Positions 37,853-45,483 of a DNA stretch of 64,000 bases are shown here, piece by piece. Within the stretch, counting starts at the first letter, position 1. Each line of letters begins with the position of its first letter. This DNA is from CAWCTB01 sp963798275 (GTDB lineage: Bacteria; Acidobacteriota; Terriglobia; Terriglobales; Acidobacteriaceae): contig CAWCTB010000051.1 of the NCBI GenBank assembly GCA_963798275.1, positions 158,546 through 222,545 of the forward strand, in the 5' to 3' direction. The translations under genes were made by a program, and so were the position numbers. The notes under the pieces were generated by a model. The model did not search any database, was not told the origin of the DNA, and saw only the letters and a program-made list of their open reading frames with translations.

Positions 37853-38348
37853 TTGAGACCGACGCGACAACAAACACAAATCGGTTATACCTACTTCGTC
37901 ACCTCGCAGACATGGCAGCGACGGGCCTTGTTCAAGAACCCGCGTTGGGCCGAGTTATTCATGGAAACGGTGCAAAGCTACCGTGGACGCGCCTATCTGC
38001 TGCACGAATACGTCTTGATGCCCGAGCACTTTCACGTCCTCATCACGCCCCTCGGTGCCTCTGGAACGCGCGGTGCAATTCATCAAAGGCGGGTTTTCTT
38101 TCCGAGCTAAGAAGGAGTTGCAGTCCAATATGGAAATCTGGCAGACCGGTTTTTCCGACCATCGCATCAGAGATGCTGCCGATTGCAAGAATCATGTTGG
38201 GTACATCTACCGCAATCCAGTTGGCAGACGACTGGTGGAGCATGCCGAAGAATACCGCTACTGTTCGGCTTTCCCGGGCAGCGAAAAAGACGCGATCCCT
38301 CAGTGGCTAAAGCCACTGACGTCAGAGCCATTCTATTGGCGCGCCTGA
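37853..38348 (+). pseudogene. REP-associated tyrosine transposase (RAYT), frameshifted
   Basis: An IS200/IS605-like Y1 transposase of the REP-associated type, about 165 residues. The N-terminal part has RRALFKNPRWAELFMETVQS and the HUH-type motif MPEHFHVLITP; the C-terminal part has QFIKGGFSFRAKKEL, then the probable tyrosine region VGYIYRNPVG and EYRYCSAFPG. The frames change near 38050-38057 (HVLITP should run into VPLERAVQF), so it is inactive as read, or the base is a sequence error. It sits between carA and carB with palindromes on both flanks. Confidence 0.9.
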
Positions 38349-38357
38349 AGGCGCGCC
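38301..38357. repeat. REP-like palindromes B' and A', right of the RAYT gene
   Basis: Palindrome B', CAGTGGCT-AA-AGCCACTG, is at 38301-38318 inside the last codons of the RAYT gene. Palindrome A', GGCGCGCCT-GA-AGGCGCGCC, is at 38338-38357 around its stop. Their order mirrors the left side. Confidence 0.85.
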
Positions 38358-38397
38358 CCTTCAAAACACAGACGAAGAAGTAACTGTGAAGAGCTAA

Positions 38398-41300
38398 ATG
38401 CCACGCCGCAACGACATCGCGAAAATTCTGATCATCGGCTCGGGGCCCATCGTCATCGGGCAATCCGCCGAGTTCGATTACTCCGGCGCGCAGGCTTGCA
38501 AAGCCCTCAAGTCCGAGGGCTATGAGGTCGTGCTGGTCAACTCGAATCCGGCCACCATCATGACCGACCCCGAGATGGCCGACCGCACTTACATCGAGCC
38601 GCTCACCCGCACCTATCTCGAAGAGATCATCCGCGTCGAAGCCGACATGCTAGCCGCCAGCGGCCGCCACGGCATCTTCGCCGTGCTGCCCACGGTCGGC
38701 GGACAGACCGCGCTCAACCTCGCCGTCGAATTGGCCGACACCGGCATTCTCGAGAAGTACGGCGCGCAGCTCATCGGCGCGCAGCTTGACGCCATCAAGA
38801 AGGGCGAAGACCGCCTGCTGTTCAAAGACGCCATGACCCGCATTGGCCTCGAAGTGCCCAAGTCGAGCTTGGTCAACAATCTTAAAGACGGCATCGACTT
38901 CAGCAGCAAGATCGGCTTCCCGGTCATCCTCCGCCCCTCCTTCACGCTTGGTGGTACCGGCGGCGGCATCGCCTACAACCGCGAAGAGTTGCTCGAGCTC
39001 CTCGCCCGCGGCCTCGACCTCTCGCCCGTCCACGAAGTGCTGCTCGAGGAATCCGTCCTTGGCTGGAAAGAGTACGAACTCGAGCTGATGCGCGATCTTG
39101 CCGACAACGTCATCGTTATCTGCTCGATCGAGAACTTCGATCCTATGGGCGTGCACACCGGCGACTCGATTACGGTTGCTCCCGCGCAAACGCTCACCGA
39201 CCGCGAATACCAGCGTATGCGCGATGCAGCAATCGCCGTCATCCGCGAGATCGGCGTCGAGACCGGCGGATCGAACATCCAATTCGCCGTCAATCCGCAC
39301 AACGGCCGCATGGTCGTCATCGAAATGAACCCGCGCGTGTCGCGTTCTTCAGCTCTGGCGTCGAAAGCCACCGGGTTTCCTATCGCCAAGATCGCCGCCA
39401 AGCTCGCTGTCGGCTACACCCTCGACGAGATCAACAACGACATCACGCGCAAAACGCCCGCCTGCTTCGAGCCCACGCTCGACTACGTCGTCGTCAAGAT
39501 TCCCAAGTGGCAGTTCGAAAAGTTCTCCGGCGCCGACGAGTCGCTCGGTCCGCAGATGAAGTCGGTCGGCGAAGTCATGGCCATTGGCCGCACCTTCAAG
39601 CAAGCTCTGTTGAAGGGCGTGCGTGCGCTCGAAACCGGCAAACGTCTCGGCTCCGAAAACATCGAACCGCGCATTCTCACCCAACGCCTGGTCACGCCCC
39701 ACCCCGAGCGCTTGCAGTACATCCGCTATGCACTGGCGCAAGGCATGACGGTGCGCGAGATCGCGCAGATGACCAACATCGATCCCTGGTTCCTGCACCA
39801 GCTCAAGGAAATCGCCGACGAGCAAGCCAAGCTGAACAGTATTCCGCTGGACACGATGGGCACCGCTGCGCTGCGCAACTTCAAGCGCATAGGCTTCTCG
39901 GATGCGCGGCTGGCCAACTCGCTGCAGGTCAACGAAGGCAAAGCCTCCTCTGAGAAAATTCACCAGCTCCGCAAGCAGCACGAGGTTCAGCCGGTCTACA
40001 AACGCGTCGATACCTGCGCCGCCGAGTTCGAAAGCTACACCCCGTATTTGTACTCGACCTACGAGGAAGAAGACGAAGCCACGCCAACTGAGCGCAAGAA
40101 GGTCATCATTCTGGGCAGCGGGCCCAACCGCATCGGGCAGGGAATTGAGTTCGACTACTGCTGCTGTCACGCTGCCTTCGCCCTGCGCGATGATGGTTAC
40201 GAGACGATCATGGTGAACTGCAATCCCGAGACCGTCTCCACCGACTACGACACCAGCGACCGCCTCTACTTCGAACCGCTCACCTACGAAGACGTGATGG
40301 CGGTCTACGAGCACGAAGCCGCGGGCGGCGCTCCCATCGGCGTCATCGTGCAGTTCGGTGGGCAGACGCCGCTGAACCTCGCGCTGCCGCTGAAAGCCGC
40401 GGGCGTGCCTATCATCGGGACTTCTCCCGAGAGCATCGATCTCGCCGAAGACCGCAGGCGCTTCGGCAAGCTGCTTGAGGAATTGGCGATTCCGCAACCG
40501 CGAGGAGCTACCGCCGCTAGCGTTCAGGACGCCGTCGCCAACGCCAACCGCGTCGGTTATCCCGTCCTGGTTCGCCCCTCGTACGTGCTCGGTGGACGCG
40601 CCATGATGATCGCTTACGACGATGCCTCGGTCGAGCAGTACATGCGCGCAGCCGTCGAGTACTCGCACGAACGTCCCGTCCTCATCGACCACTTCCTCGA
40701 GTCGGCGACCGAGGTCGACGTGGACGCGCTCAGCGACGGCGAAGACGTCGTCATCGGCGGCATCATGCAGCATATCGAAGAAGCCGGCATCCACTCCGGC
40801 GACTCGTCCTGCGTGCTGCCGGCAGTCGACATTCCGCGCCACTTGCTCAATACCATGCGCGAGTACACCTTCCAGTTGGCGCGCGCCCTCAAGGTCGTCG
40901 GCCTGATGAACGTTCAGTTTGCAATTCAGCGAAACCGTGTCTATGTAATCGAGGTCAACCCGCGCGCCTCGCGCACCGTCCCATACGTTTCGAAAGCCAC
41001 CGGCGTACCGCTCGCCAAAATCGCTGCCCGCCTCATGACCGGCCGCAAGCTGCGCGAGTTCCTGCCTACGAACGTCGAGCGCGGCACCGACCTCGACACG
41101 GGCGAGTTCTACTTCGTCAAGTCGCCGGTGTTCCCCTGGGGCAAGTTCCCCGGCGTCGACACCGTGCTTGGACCGGAGATGAAGTCCACCGGCGAAGTCA
41201 TGGGCGTGGCCGACAACTTCGGCGAAGCCTTTGCCAAAGCGCAGGCCGCTGCCGGACAACTGCTGCCGACCTCAGGCCGCGTTTTCATCAGCGCTAACGA

Positions 41301-41688
41301 CCGCGACAAGCCCTTCATCGCCGACGTCGCGCAGCGCTTTGTCGAACTCGGCTTCAGCCTGGTCGCAACCCACGGCACCGCAAAAATCCTTGAAGACGCC
41401 GGCCTGCAGGTCGAGCGCGTCTACAAAGTCAAGGAAGGCCGTCCCAACGTGGTTGACCTGATCAAGGGCGAGCGCATCAAGCTCATCATCAACACGCCGC
41501 ACGGCATCGAGCCCTGGTTCGACGAAAAGGCGATCCGTCGCGCTGCCGTCACTGGCCGCATTCCGACCATCACCACGCTTTCGGCCGCGCGCGCCGCCTG
41601 CGAAGGCATCGCCGCCATGCAACGCGGCGAGTCCAAGGTCTACGCCTTCCAGCAGCTGCACGCCGAAAGGGAAGCGGCGGCGCGATAA
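38398..41688 (+). CDS. carB: Carbamoyl-phosphate synthase, large subunit
   Basis: A 1096-residue enzyme with two homologous ATP-grasp halves and a C-terminal allosteric MGS-like domain. It opens PRRNDIAKILIIGSGPIVIG; the second half begins KKVIILGSGPNRIGQGIEF. FTLGGTGGGIAYN and YVLGGRAMMIAYDD mark the ATP-binding lobes, and the C-terminal domain (from about residue 960, VFISANDRDKPF) ends AARAACEGIAAMQ ... EREAAAR. It synthesises carbamoyl phosphate with CarA. The last 110 bases are repeated 700 bases downstream (see the direct repeat entry). Confidence 0.97.
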   Translation: MPRRNDIAKILIIGSGPIVIGQSAEFDYSGAQACKALKSEGYEVVLVNSNPATIMTDPEMADRTYIEPLTRTYLEEIIRVEADMLAASGRHGIFAVLPTVGGQTALNLAVELADTGILEKYGAQLIGAQLDAIKKGEDRLLFKDAMTRIGLEVPKSSLVNNLKDGIDFSSKIGFPVILRPSFTLGGTGGGIAYNREELLELLARGLDLSPVHEVLLEESVLGWKEYELELMRDLADNVIVICSIENFDPMGVHTGDSITVAPAQTLTDREYQRMRDAAIAVIREIGVETGGSNIQFAVNPHNGRMVVIEMNPRVSRSSALASKATGFPIAKIAAKLAVGYTLDEINNDITRKTPACFEPTLDYVVVKIPKWQFEKFSGADESLGPQMKSVGEVMAIGRTFKQALLKGVRALETGKRLGSENIEPRILTQRLVTPHPERLQYIRYALAQGMTVREIAQMTNIDPWFLHQLKEIADEQAKLNSIPLDTMGTAALRNFKRIGFSDARLANSLQVNEGKASSEKIHQLRKQHEVQPVYKRVDTCAAEFESYTPYLYSTYEEEDEATPTERKKVIILGSGPNRIGQGIEFDYCCCHAAFALRDDGYETIMVNCNPETVSTDYDTSDRLYFEPLTYEDVMAVYEHEAAGGAPIGVIVQFGGQTPLNLALPLKAAGVPIIGTSPESIDLAEDRRRFGKLLEELAIPQPRGATAASVQDAVANANRVGYPVLVRPSYVLGGRAMMIAYDDASVEQYMRAAVEYSHERPVLIDHFLESATEVDVDALSDGEDVVIGGIMQHIEEAGIHSGDSSCVLPAVDIPRHLLNTMREYTFQLARALKVVGLMNVQFAIQRNRVYVIEVNPRASRTVPYVSKATGVPLAKIAARLMTGRKLREFLPTNVERGTDLDTGEFYFVKSPVFPWGKFPGVDTVLGPEMKSTGEVMGVADNFGEAFAKAQAAAGQLLPTSGRVFISANDRDKPFIADVAQRFVELGFSLVATHGTAKILEDAGLQVERVYKVKEGRPNVVDLIKGERIKLIINTPHGIEPWFDEKAIRRAAVTGRIPTITTLSAARAACEGIAAMQRGESKVYAFQQLHAEREAAAR

Positions 41689-42383
41689 CTGGCTGGATTC
41701 CCCCGCGACACGCTCGCCGCACGACACTCGCTGAGCAGCACTCCTACTGGGGTACACTGACCTGTGATTTTCGAATGGAATACGGCGAAGGCGAGGACCA
41801 ACTGCCGTAAGCACGGTGTATCCTTCGAAGAAGCGGCGACGGTCTTCCTCGACCCTCTGGCAGTGACCTTCCCCGATCCCGATCATTCTGCTACAGAGGA
41901 GCGAGAGATCACGATCGGTTATACCATCAAGCAGCGGGTTGTGTTGGTGTCGCATTGCCAGCGTGGGGACCGCACGCGAATCATCAGTACCCGAAAGGCG
42001 ACCAGGAAAGAGCGCGAGTCACTATGAAGAAGGCACCGACCAAGAAACGAAGTAACGAATTGCGTCCTGAGTACGATCTGACTCTGCTCAAGGGTGGCAT
42101 TCGCGGCAAGTACTATCGCAAGGCCATCGCTGGAACCAATCTGGTACTGCTGGACCCGGAGCTCGTTCATGTATTTCACGACTCGGAGTCGGTGAACCGC
42201 GCATTGCGACTTCTGGTGGATGCGGCAGAAGCTGCCGCATCCCGTGCCGATAGCGTCCGCCGCACGCCGAACCACACCACGCTGCCAGCTGCGCGCGCCG
42301 CCTGCGAAGGCATCGCCGCCTGCAACGCGGCGAGCCAAGGTCGATGCCCTGCAGCAACTGCACGCCGAAAGGGAAGCGGCGGC
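41572..42383 (+). repeat. Direct repeat of the carB 3' end bounding a toxin-antitoxin pair
   Basis: Copy 1 is the end of carB (41572-41681). Copy 2 (42276-42383) repeats it with about 85-90% identity by eye, including a nearly unbroken 31-base core and the final 31 bases ending GAAGCGGCGGC. Copy 2 has two single-base deletions relative to copy 1. The brnT and antitoxin genes lie between them. Confidence 0.85.
41764..42027 (+). CDS. brnT: BrnT-family toxin
   Basis: An 87-residue ribonuclease-type toxin with the BrnT fold. It starts IFEWNTAKARTNCRKHGVSF (the W..K...N..KHGV.F signature), continues EAATVFLDPLAV and ends with RIISTRKATRKERESL, the typical (R)IISAR-A-..E...Y end. The start is GTG. 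Its stop overlaps the antitoxin ATG by one base pair set (ATGA). BrnT toxins slow translation under stress and are neutralised by a cognate antitoxin, usually BrnA. Confidence 0.92.
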   Translation: MIFEWNTAKARTNCRKHGVSFEEAATVFLDPLAVTFPDPDHSATEEREITIGYTIKQRVVLVSHCQRGDRTRIISTRKATRKERESL

Positions 42384-42390
42384 AAAGTAG
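42024..42390 (+). CDS. Antitoxin-type partner of BrnT fused to a CarB-like tail
   Basis: The first 70 or so residues (MKKAPTKKRSNELRPEYDLT to NRALRLLVDAAEAAA) match the small proteins often encoded after BrnT: RPEYD, GIRGKYY, and a DPELVHVF/SESVNRALR helix. These take the place of canonical BrnA. The frame then runs into TTLPAARAACEGIAA, identical to the C-terminal CarB sequence. Two missing bases near 42312-42350 break this tail; if restored, the protein would end at TAG 42388-42390. As read, the frame continues to 42476. Confidence 0.7.
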
Positions 42391-42394
42391 ATAA

Positions 42395-42853
42395 GTGCTC
42401 GGGAGTCAGGCGAATGTGTTGCGGAGCGATGAACTCATTTATGATTTGTCATCGCGAGCGCAGGAGCGGTATCTGATTAACCTTAAGGCGGCCATCGTAG
42501 GACCTGATGCGACCCCAACTGGTTTTTTTCTGGGCCGGTACGCTGACGAGGGCAACAGCGAATCTGCACTGACCTACGAAATAGCTCTGTTTCTTACGGG
42601 CGACATCGGTGGACCGGTGCCCATTATCTCGTCGCGGCGCGAGCATTTTGAGATGGTGAGCGCGCTGGAAGCGTCCAGTCAGTTCCTGTTTGCGTATGGT
42701 CTCTTCTTACAATCTGCCGTCGCACCGTTACTCTACGGACTATCACTCCTTCAAATCGCGATCAGCTTCGAAGATCGACGAGAAAGCGAACGCATCAGAG
42801 CAGCAATGGCGGATCGGGCGCTCATCGCCACCGCTCCACGCGGGTCTGGGTGA
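42395..42853 (+). CDS. Hypothetical protein
   Basis: A 152-residue frame starting with GTG. It contains a plausible folded core (LRSDELIYDLSSRAQERYLI, GFFLGRYADEGNSESALTYE) and ends in an Arg/Ala-rich stretch (RRESERIRAAMADRALIATA). I recognise no family. Base composition is slightly less GC-rich than its neighbours. It sits just after the duplicated carB end and could be part of the acquired DNA. It may be a fragment. Confidence 0.4.
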   Translation: MLGSQANVLRSDELIYDLSSRAQERYLINLKAAIVGPDATPTGFFLGRYADEGNSESALTYEIALFLTGDIGGPVPIISSRREHFEMVSALEASSQFLFAYGLFLQSAVAPLLYGLSLLQIAISFEDRRESERIRAAMADRALIATAPRGSG

Positions 42854-42883
42854 AGTGGTCTGGTGCAGTCCTATAATTGATCC

Positions 42884-44042
42884 ATGTTCTTACACGGAAT
42901 CTTTCCTCCCATCACCACGCCGTTCTACCCTGACGGCCGCATCTACCACCGCAAGCTCGAGCAGAATGTCGAGCACTATTCGCGCACGCCCACCGCGGGC
43001 ATCGTCGCGTTGGGCTCCACCGGTGAAGCCATCTCTGCTCAGCGACGACGAGCGCCGCGATGCCCTGAAGACCGTGCGCGACGCCGCTGCCCACGACAAG
43101 GTCCTCATCGCCGGAACCGGCGTCGAATCGGCCATCGAGACCCTGCGCCTCACCGAGTACGCCTACGACCTCGGCTACGACGTCGCCATGGTCCGCACCC
43201 CGCACTACTACAAGGGACAGATGGCCGATCCGCGCAATATGCTGGCCTTCTACCGCTTCGTATGCGACCGCTCGCCGCTGCCCGTCATCATTTACAACTT
43301 CCCCCAGGCCACCGGCTACGACATCCCCGCCGAGCTCGTCATCGAGTTGGCCGAGCATCCCAACCTCATCGGCATCAAGGAATCCTCCGGCTCCATCGAG
43401 AAGGTGCAGAAGATGGTCGCGGGCACGCGCCATATCCAGCGCAAGGCCACCGTCAACGAAACCTTCGCGGCCGTTACCGGACGTATGCTGAAAGCCGCGG
43501 CCGCCCCGGCATCCAGCGAACCCGCCGGATCGCTGGTGTCGATCGCCGCGCCCACCGAGAACGCCTCCGCGGTATCGGGCTCAAAATCGGCTCAAGACGG
43601 CGGAGGGCTCGTTTCCGCCGGAGGCCCGGCCTCGAACGCCACGAGCAAACCCTCCTCCTCCGCCGTTAAGGTCATCGGCGGCCTCAAGACCCGCGAGAAG
43701 GAAGTCGGCTTCCAGGTCCTGGTCGGGGCCGCGCAGAAGCTGGCGCCCTCCCTCGACGCGGGAGCGGTAGGCGCCATCCTCGCCTTTGCCGATTGCGCTC
43801 CCACCGCCTGCTACGAGATCTACGCTGCCTGGAAAGAAGGCGATGCCGCGCTCGCCCACGAGAAGCAGGAGCGCATCGCCCAAGCCGCCGTTCGCATCGT
43901 CAGCGAGCTCAGCATCCCCGGCGTCAAGTACGCCATGGACTTCAACGGCCTCTACGGCGGCCCTCCGCGACTCCCGCTGCTCTCCCTCACCGCCGACAAG
44001 AAGGCCGAGGTCGAACAGTTACTTGCTGACATTCGCAACTGA
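42884..44042 (+). CDS. DapA/NAL-family aldolase with an internal insertion, one frameshift
   Basis: A class I (beta/alpha)8 aldolase of the dihydrodipicolinate synthase/N-acetylneuraminate lyase family. It has the opening FLHGIFPPITTPFYPDG, the substrate loop GSTGE, the conserved Tyr in VIIYNFPQATGYD and the Schiff-base Lys in LIGIKESSGSIEK. An insertion of about 75 residues rich in Ala/Ser/Gly (43500-43700) lies between the Lys strand and FQVLVGAAQKL. One indel near 43030-43037 is needed (GSTGEA joins LLSDDERRDA). Which keto acid it handles cannot be decided; true DapA function is not assured. Confidence 0.82.
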
Positions 44043-44090
44043 TTACGCACAGGCTTGGTGGATTTACCTGCCTGCAGGAACCCGAGAACG

Positions 44091-44201
44091 GGGGTGCCCG
44101 GTGGTCCTCAACATGAGGGCGGGCACCCCTCACAACCCCTGGCAGGTTGCGGGAAAACTCCCGCAGGTCAGCATTGGAAGGGGCGCGGCTTCAGCCGCGC
44201 C
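44091..44201. repeat. Long hairpin and REP-like palindrome after the aldolase gene
   Basis: GGGGTGCCCG (44091-44100) pairs perfectly with CGGGCACCCC (44120-44129). A REP-type palindrome follows at 44182-44201 (GGCGCGGCT-TC-AGCCGCGCC). The first hairpin lacks a T run; together they mark the convergent end of the aldolase gene and the BNR-type gene. Confidence 0.65.
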
Positions 44202-44289
44202 GCGGCGGTAAGCCTTTTATTTTTGTCATCCCATGCAGACTTTAGTCCGCGCGGGATCTGCTTTTCTGTTTTTTTCAGCAGCCTACTCC

Positions 44290-45378
44290 CTAGAAACTGA
44301 TCTTCAAAATCGTCCCGTTGACTCCTACTAGCCATCCGGCTTTCGGACTGGCAAACGCCACCGCCCAATATCCGTTCACGCCCGGCAGCGTGAACCATGT
44401 GTTTCCTTCATCGGGAGTCCAGGCCGCTCCTCCGGTATTGGCAGTAATCACCACGTTGCGGCTGCCTTGGGCGCCTCCGTTCTGCCCGCCGTCGTTGCCG
44501 GCCCCTTGCGCGTAGGCCAGTCCGAAAATGGCTCCGGTCACCGGGGGCGGGTTCGTCAGCGCCCAGGTGACGCCGCCATCGCTCGAAGTTGCCGTCCTCG
44601 CGTTATTAGGGTCGTTCGGGTCCAAATCGCCGCCGCCCACGATGCCATTCCACGGATTGCGGAATGCCACTGTGAATCCGCCTGCGCTGGGCGAGCTCAC
44701 CAGCGGAGTGTCGTACGCGTTCCACGTGTCGCCGCCGTCTCTTGTAGTCAGGACCCTCGCAATCGTCGAGCCTCCGGTTGCAATCCAGGCGTTCTGCCCG
44801 CCCTGCGTCGCAACGCAAGTCCCGCTGGCTGCGAATGACGCTTCGCCCGGCAACGCCGGCGGCATGTTAGCGCTGATGTCCTGCCATGTCGTTCCATCGG
44901 TGGTCCGCAGGTCCGGGAACACTCCGTTCACCGAGTCGCTGTGCGCAATGCCCCGCTTCGGCGTCCAGAACGCAAAGCAATCGTAGAATGCACTTGGATT
45001 CTGGTTCTGGAACTGCATCGTCCACGTGTCGCCGCCATTGACCGTTTTGTAGATTCGGAAATCCGTAGGGTTATCACCGATGGACATCAGATACGCAACC
45101 TTCTCACTCACCCCTTGCACGTCGCGGAATTGCAGTGTTTCGGCTCCCGGCACCACACCCGCCTTCCAGGTCTCTCCGCCATCGGTCGTGACAACAAATG
45201 TGCCGGCGCGCCCCGATGCCCAGACCACGCGCGGGTTCACCGGACTGACCGCAATCAGCCCGTTGGTTGTTCCGCTGTTTTGCGGAGTCAGTGTGGGTTG
45301 ACTACTCTTCGCGCGCTCTTGCGCGCTCAGGGTCGCCAAGGCAGCAATCAGAAAAACCACCAGCCAACGTTTCAACAC
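44290..45378 (-). CDS. Exported BNR/YCF48-like beta-propeller protein
   Basis: A 362-residue protein with a signal peptide (MLKRWLVVFLIAALATLSAQ). It has repeated Asp-box-like motifs TTDGGETWKAG, TVNGGDTWTM, TTRDGGDTWNAY, SSDGGVTWAL and PDEGNTWFTL, spaced about 50-60 residues apart, which form blades of a beta-propeller as in YCF48/sialidase-like proteins. In most such proteins the Asp box is structural. It is probably periplasmic; the partner is unknown. The last strand ends GWLVGVNGTILKISF. Confidence 0.85.
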   Translation of the reverse strand: MLKRWLVVFLIAALATLSAQERAKSSQPTLTPQNSGTTNGLIAVSPVNPRVVWASGRAGTFVVTTDGGETWKAGVVPGAETLQFRDVQGVSEKVAYLMSIGDNPTDFRIYKTVNGGDTWTMQFQNQNPSAFYDCFAFWTPKRGIAHSDSVNGVFPDLRTTDGTTWQDISANMPPALPGEASFAASGTCVATQGGQNAWIATGGSTIARVLTTRDGGDTWNAYDTPLVSSPSAGGFTVAFRNPWNGIVGGGDLDPNDPNNARTATSSDGGVTWALTNPPPVTGAIFGLAYAQGAGNDGGQNGGAQGSRNVVITANTGGAAWTPDEGNTWFTLPGVNGYWAVAFASPKAGWLVGVNGTILKISF

Positions 45379-45483
45379 GGCACTTCCTCCTGCGAAGCTT
45401 TCGGAGGCGGAGTATAGGCCTCCCGGCGAATGGTATCAAACTCGCCTCTTGCTTCATACGCCACTCTGCGTCGCCTGGGTCGC

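Noticed and set aside
39349..41259. A 636-codon open frame antisense to carB
   Set aside because: It is a by-product of GC-rich codon use in carB; its composition is low in hydrophobic patterns and carB is unmistakable.
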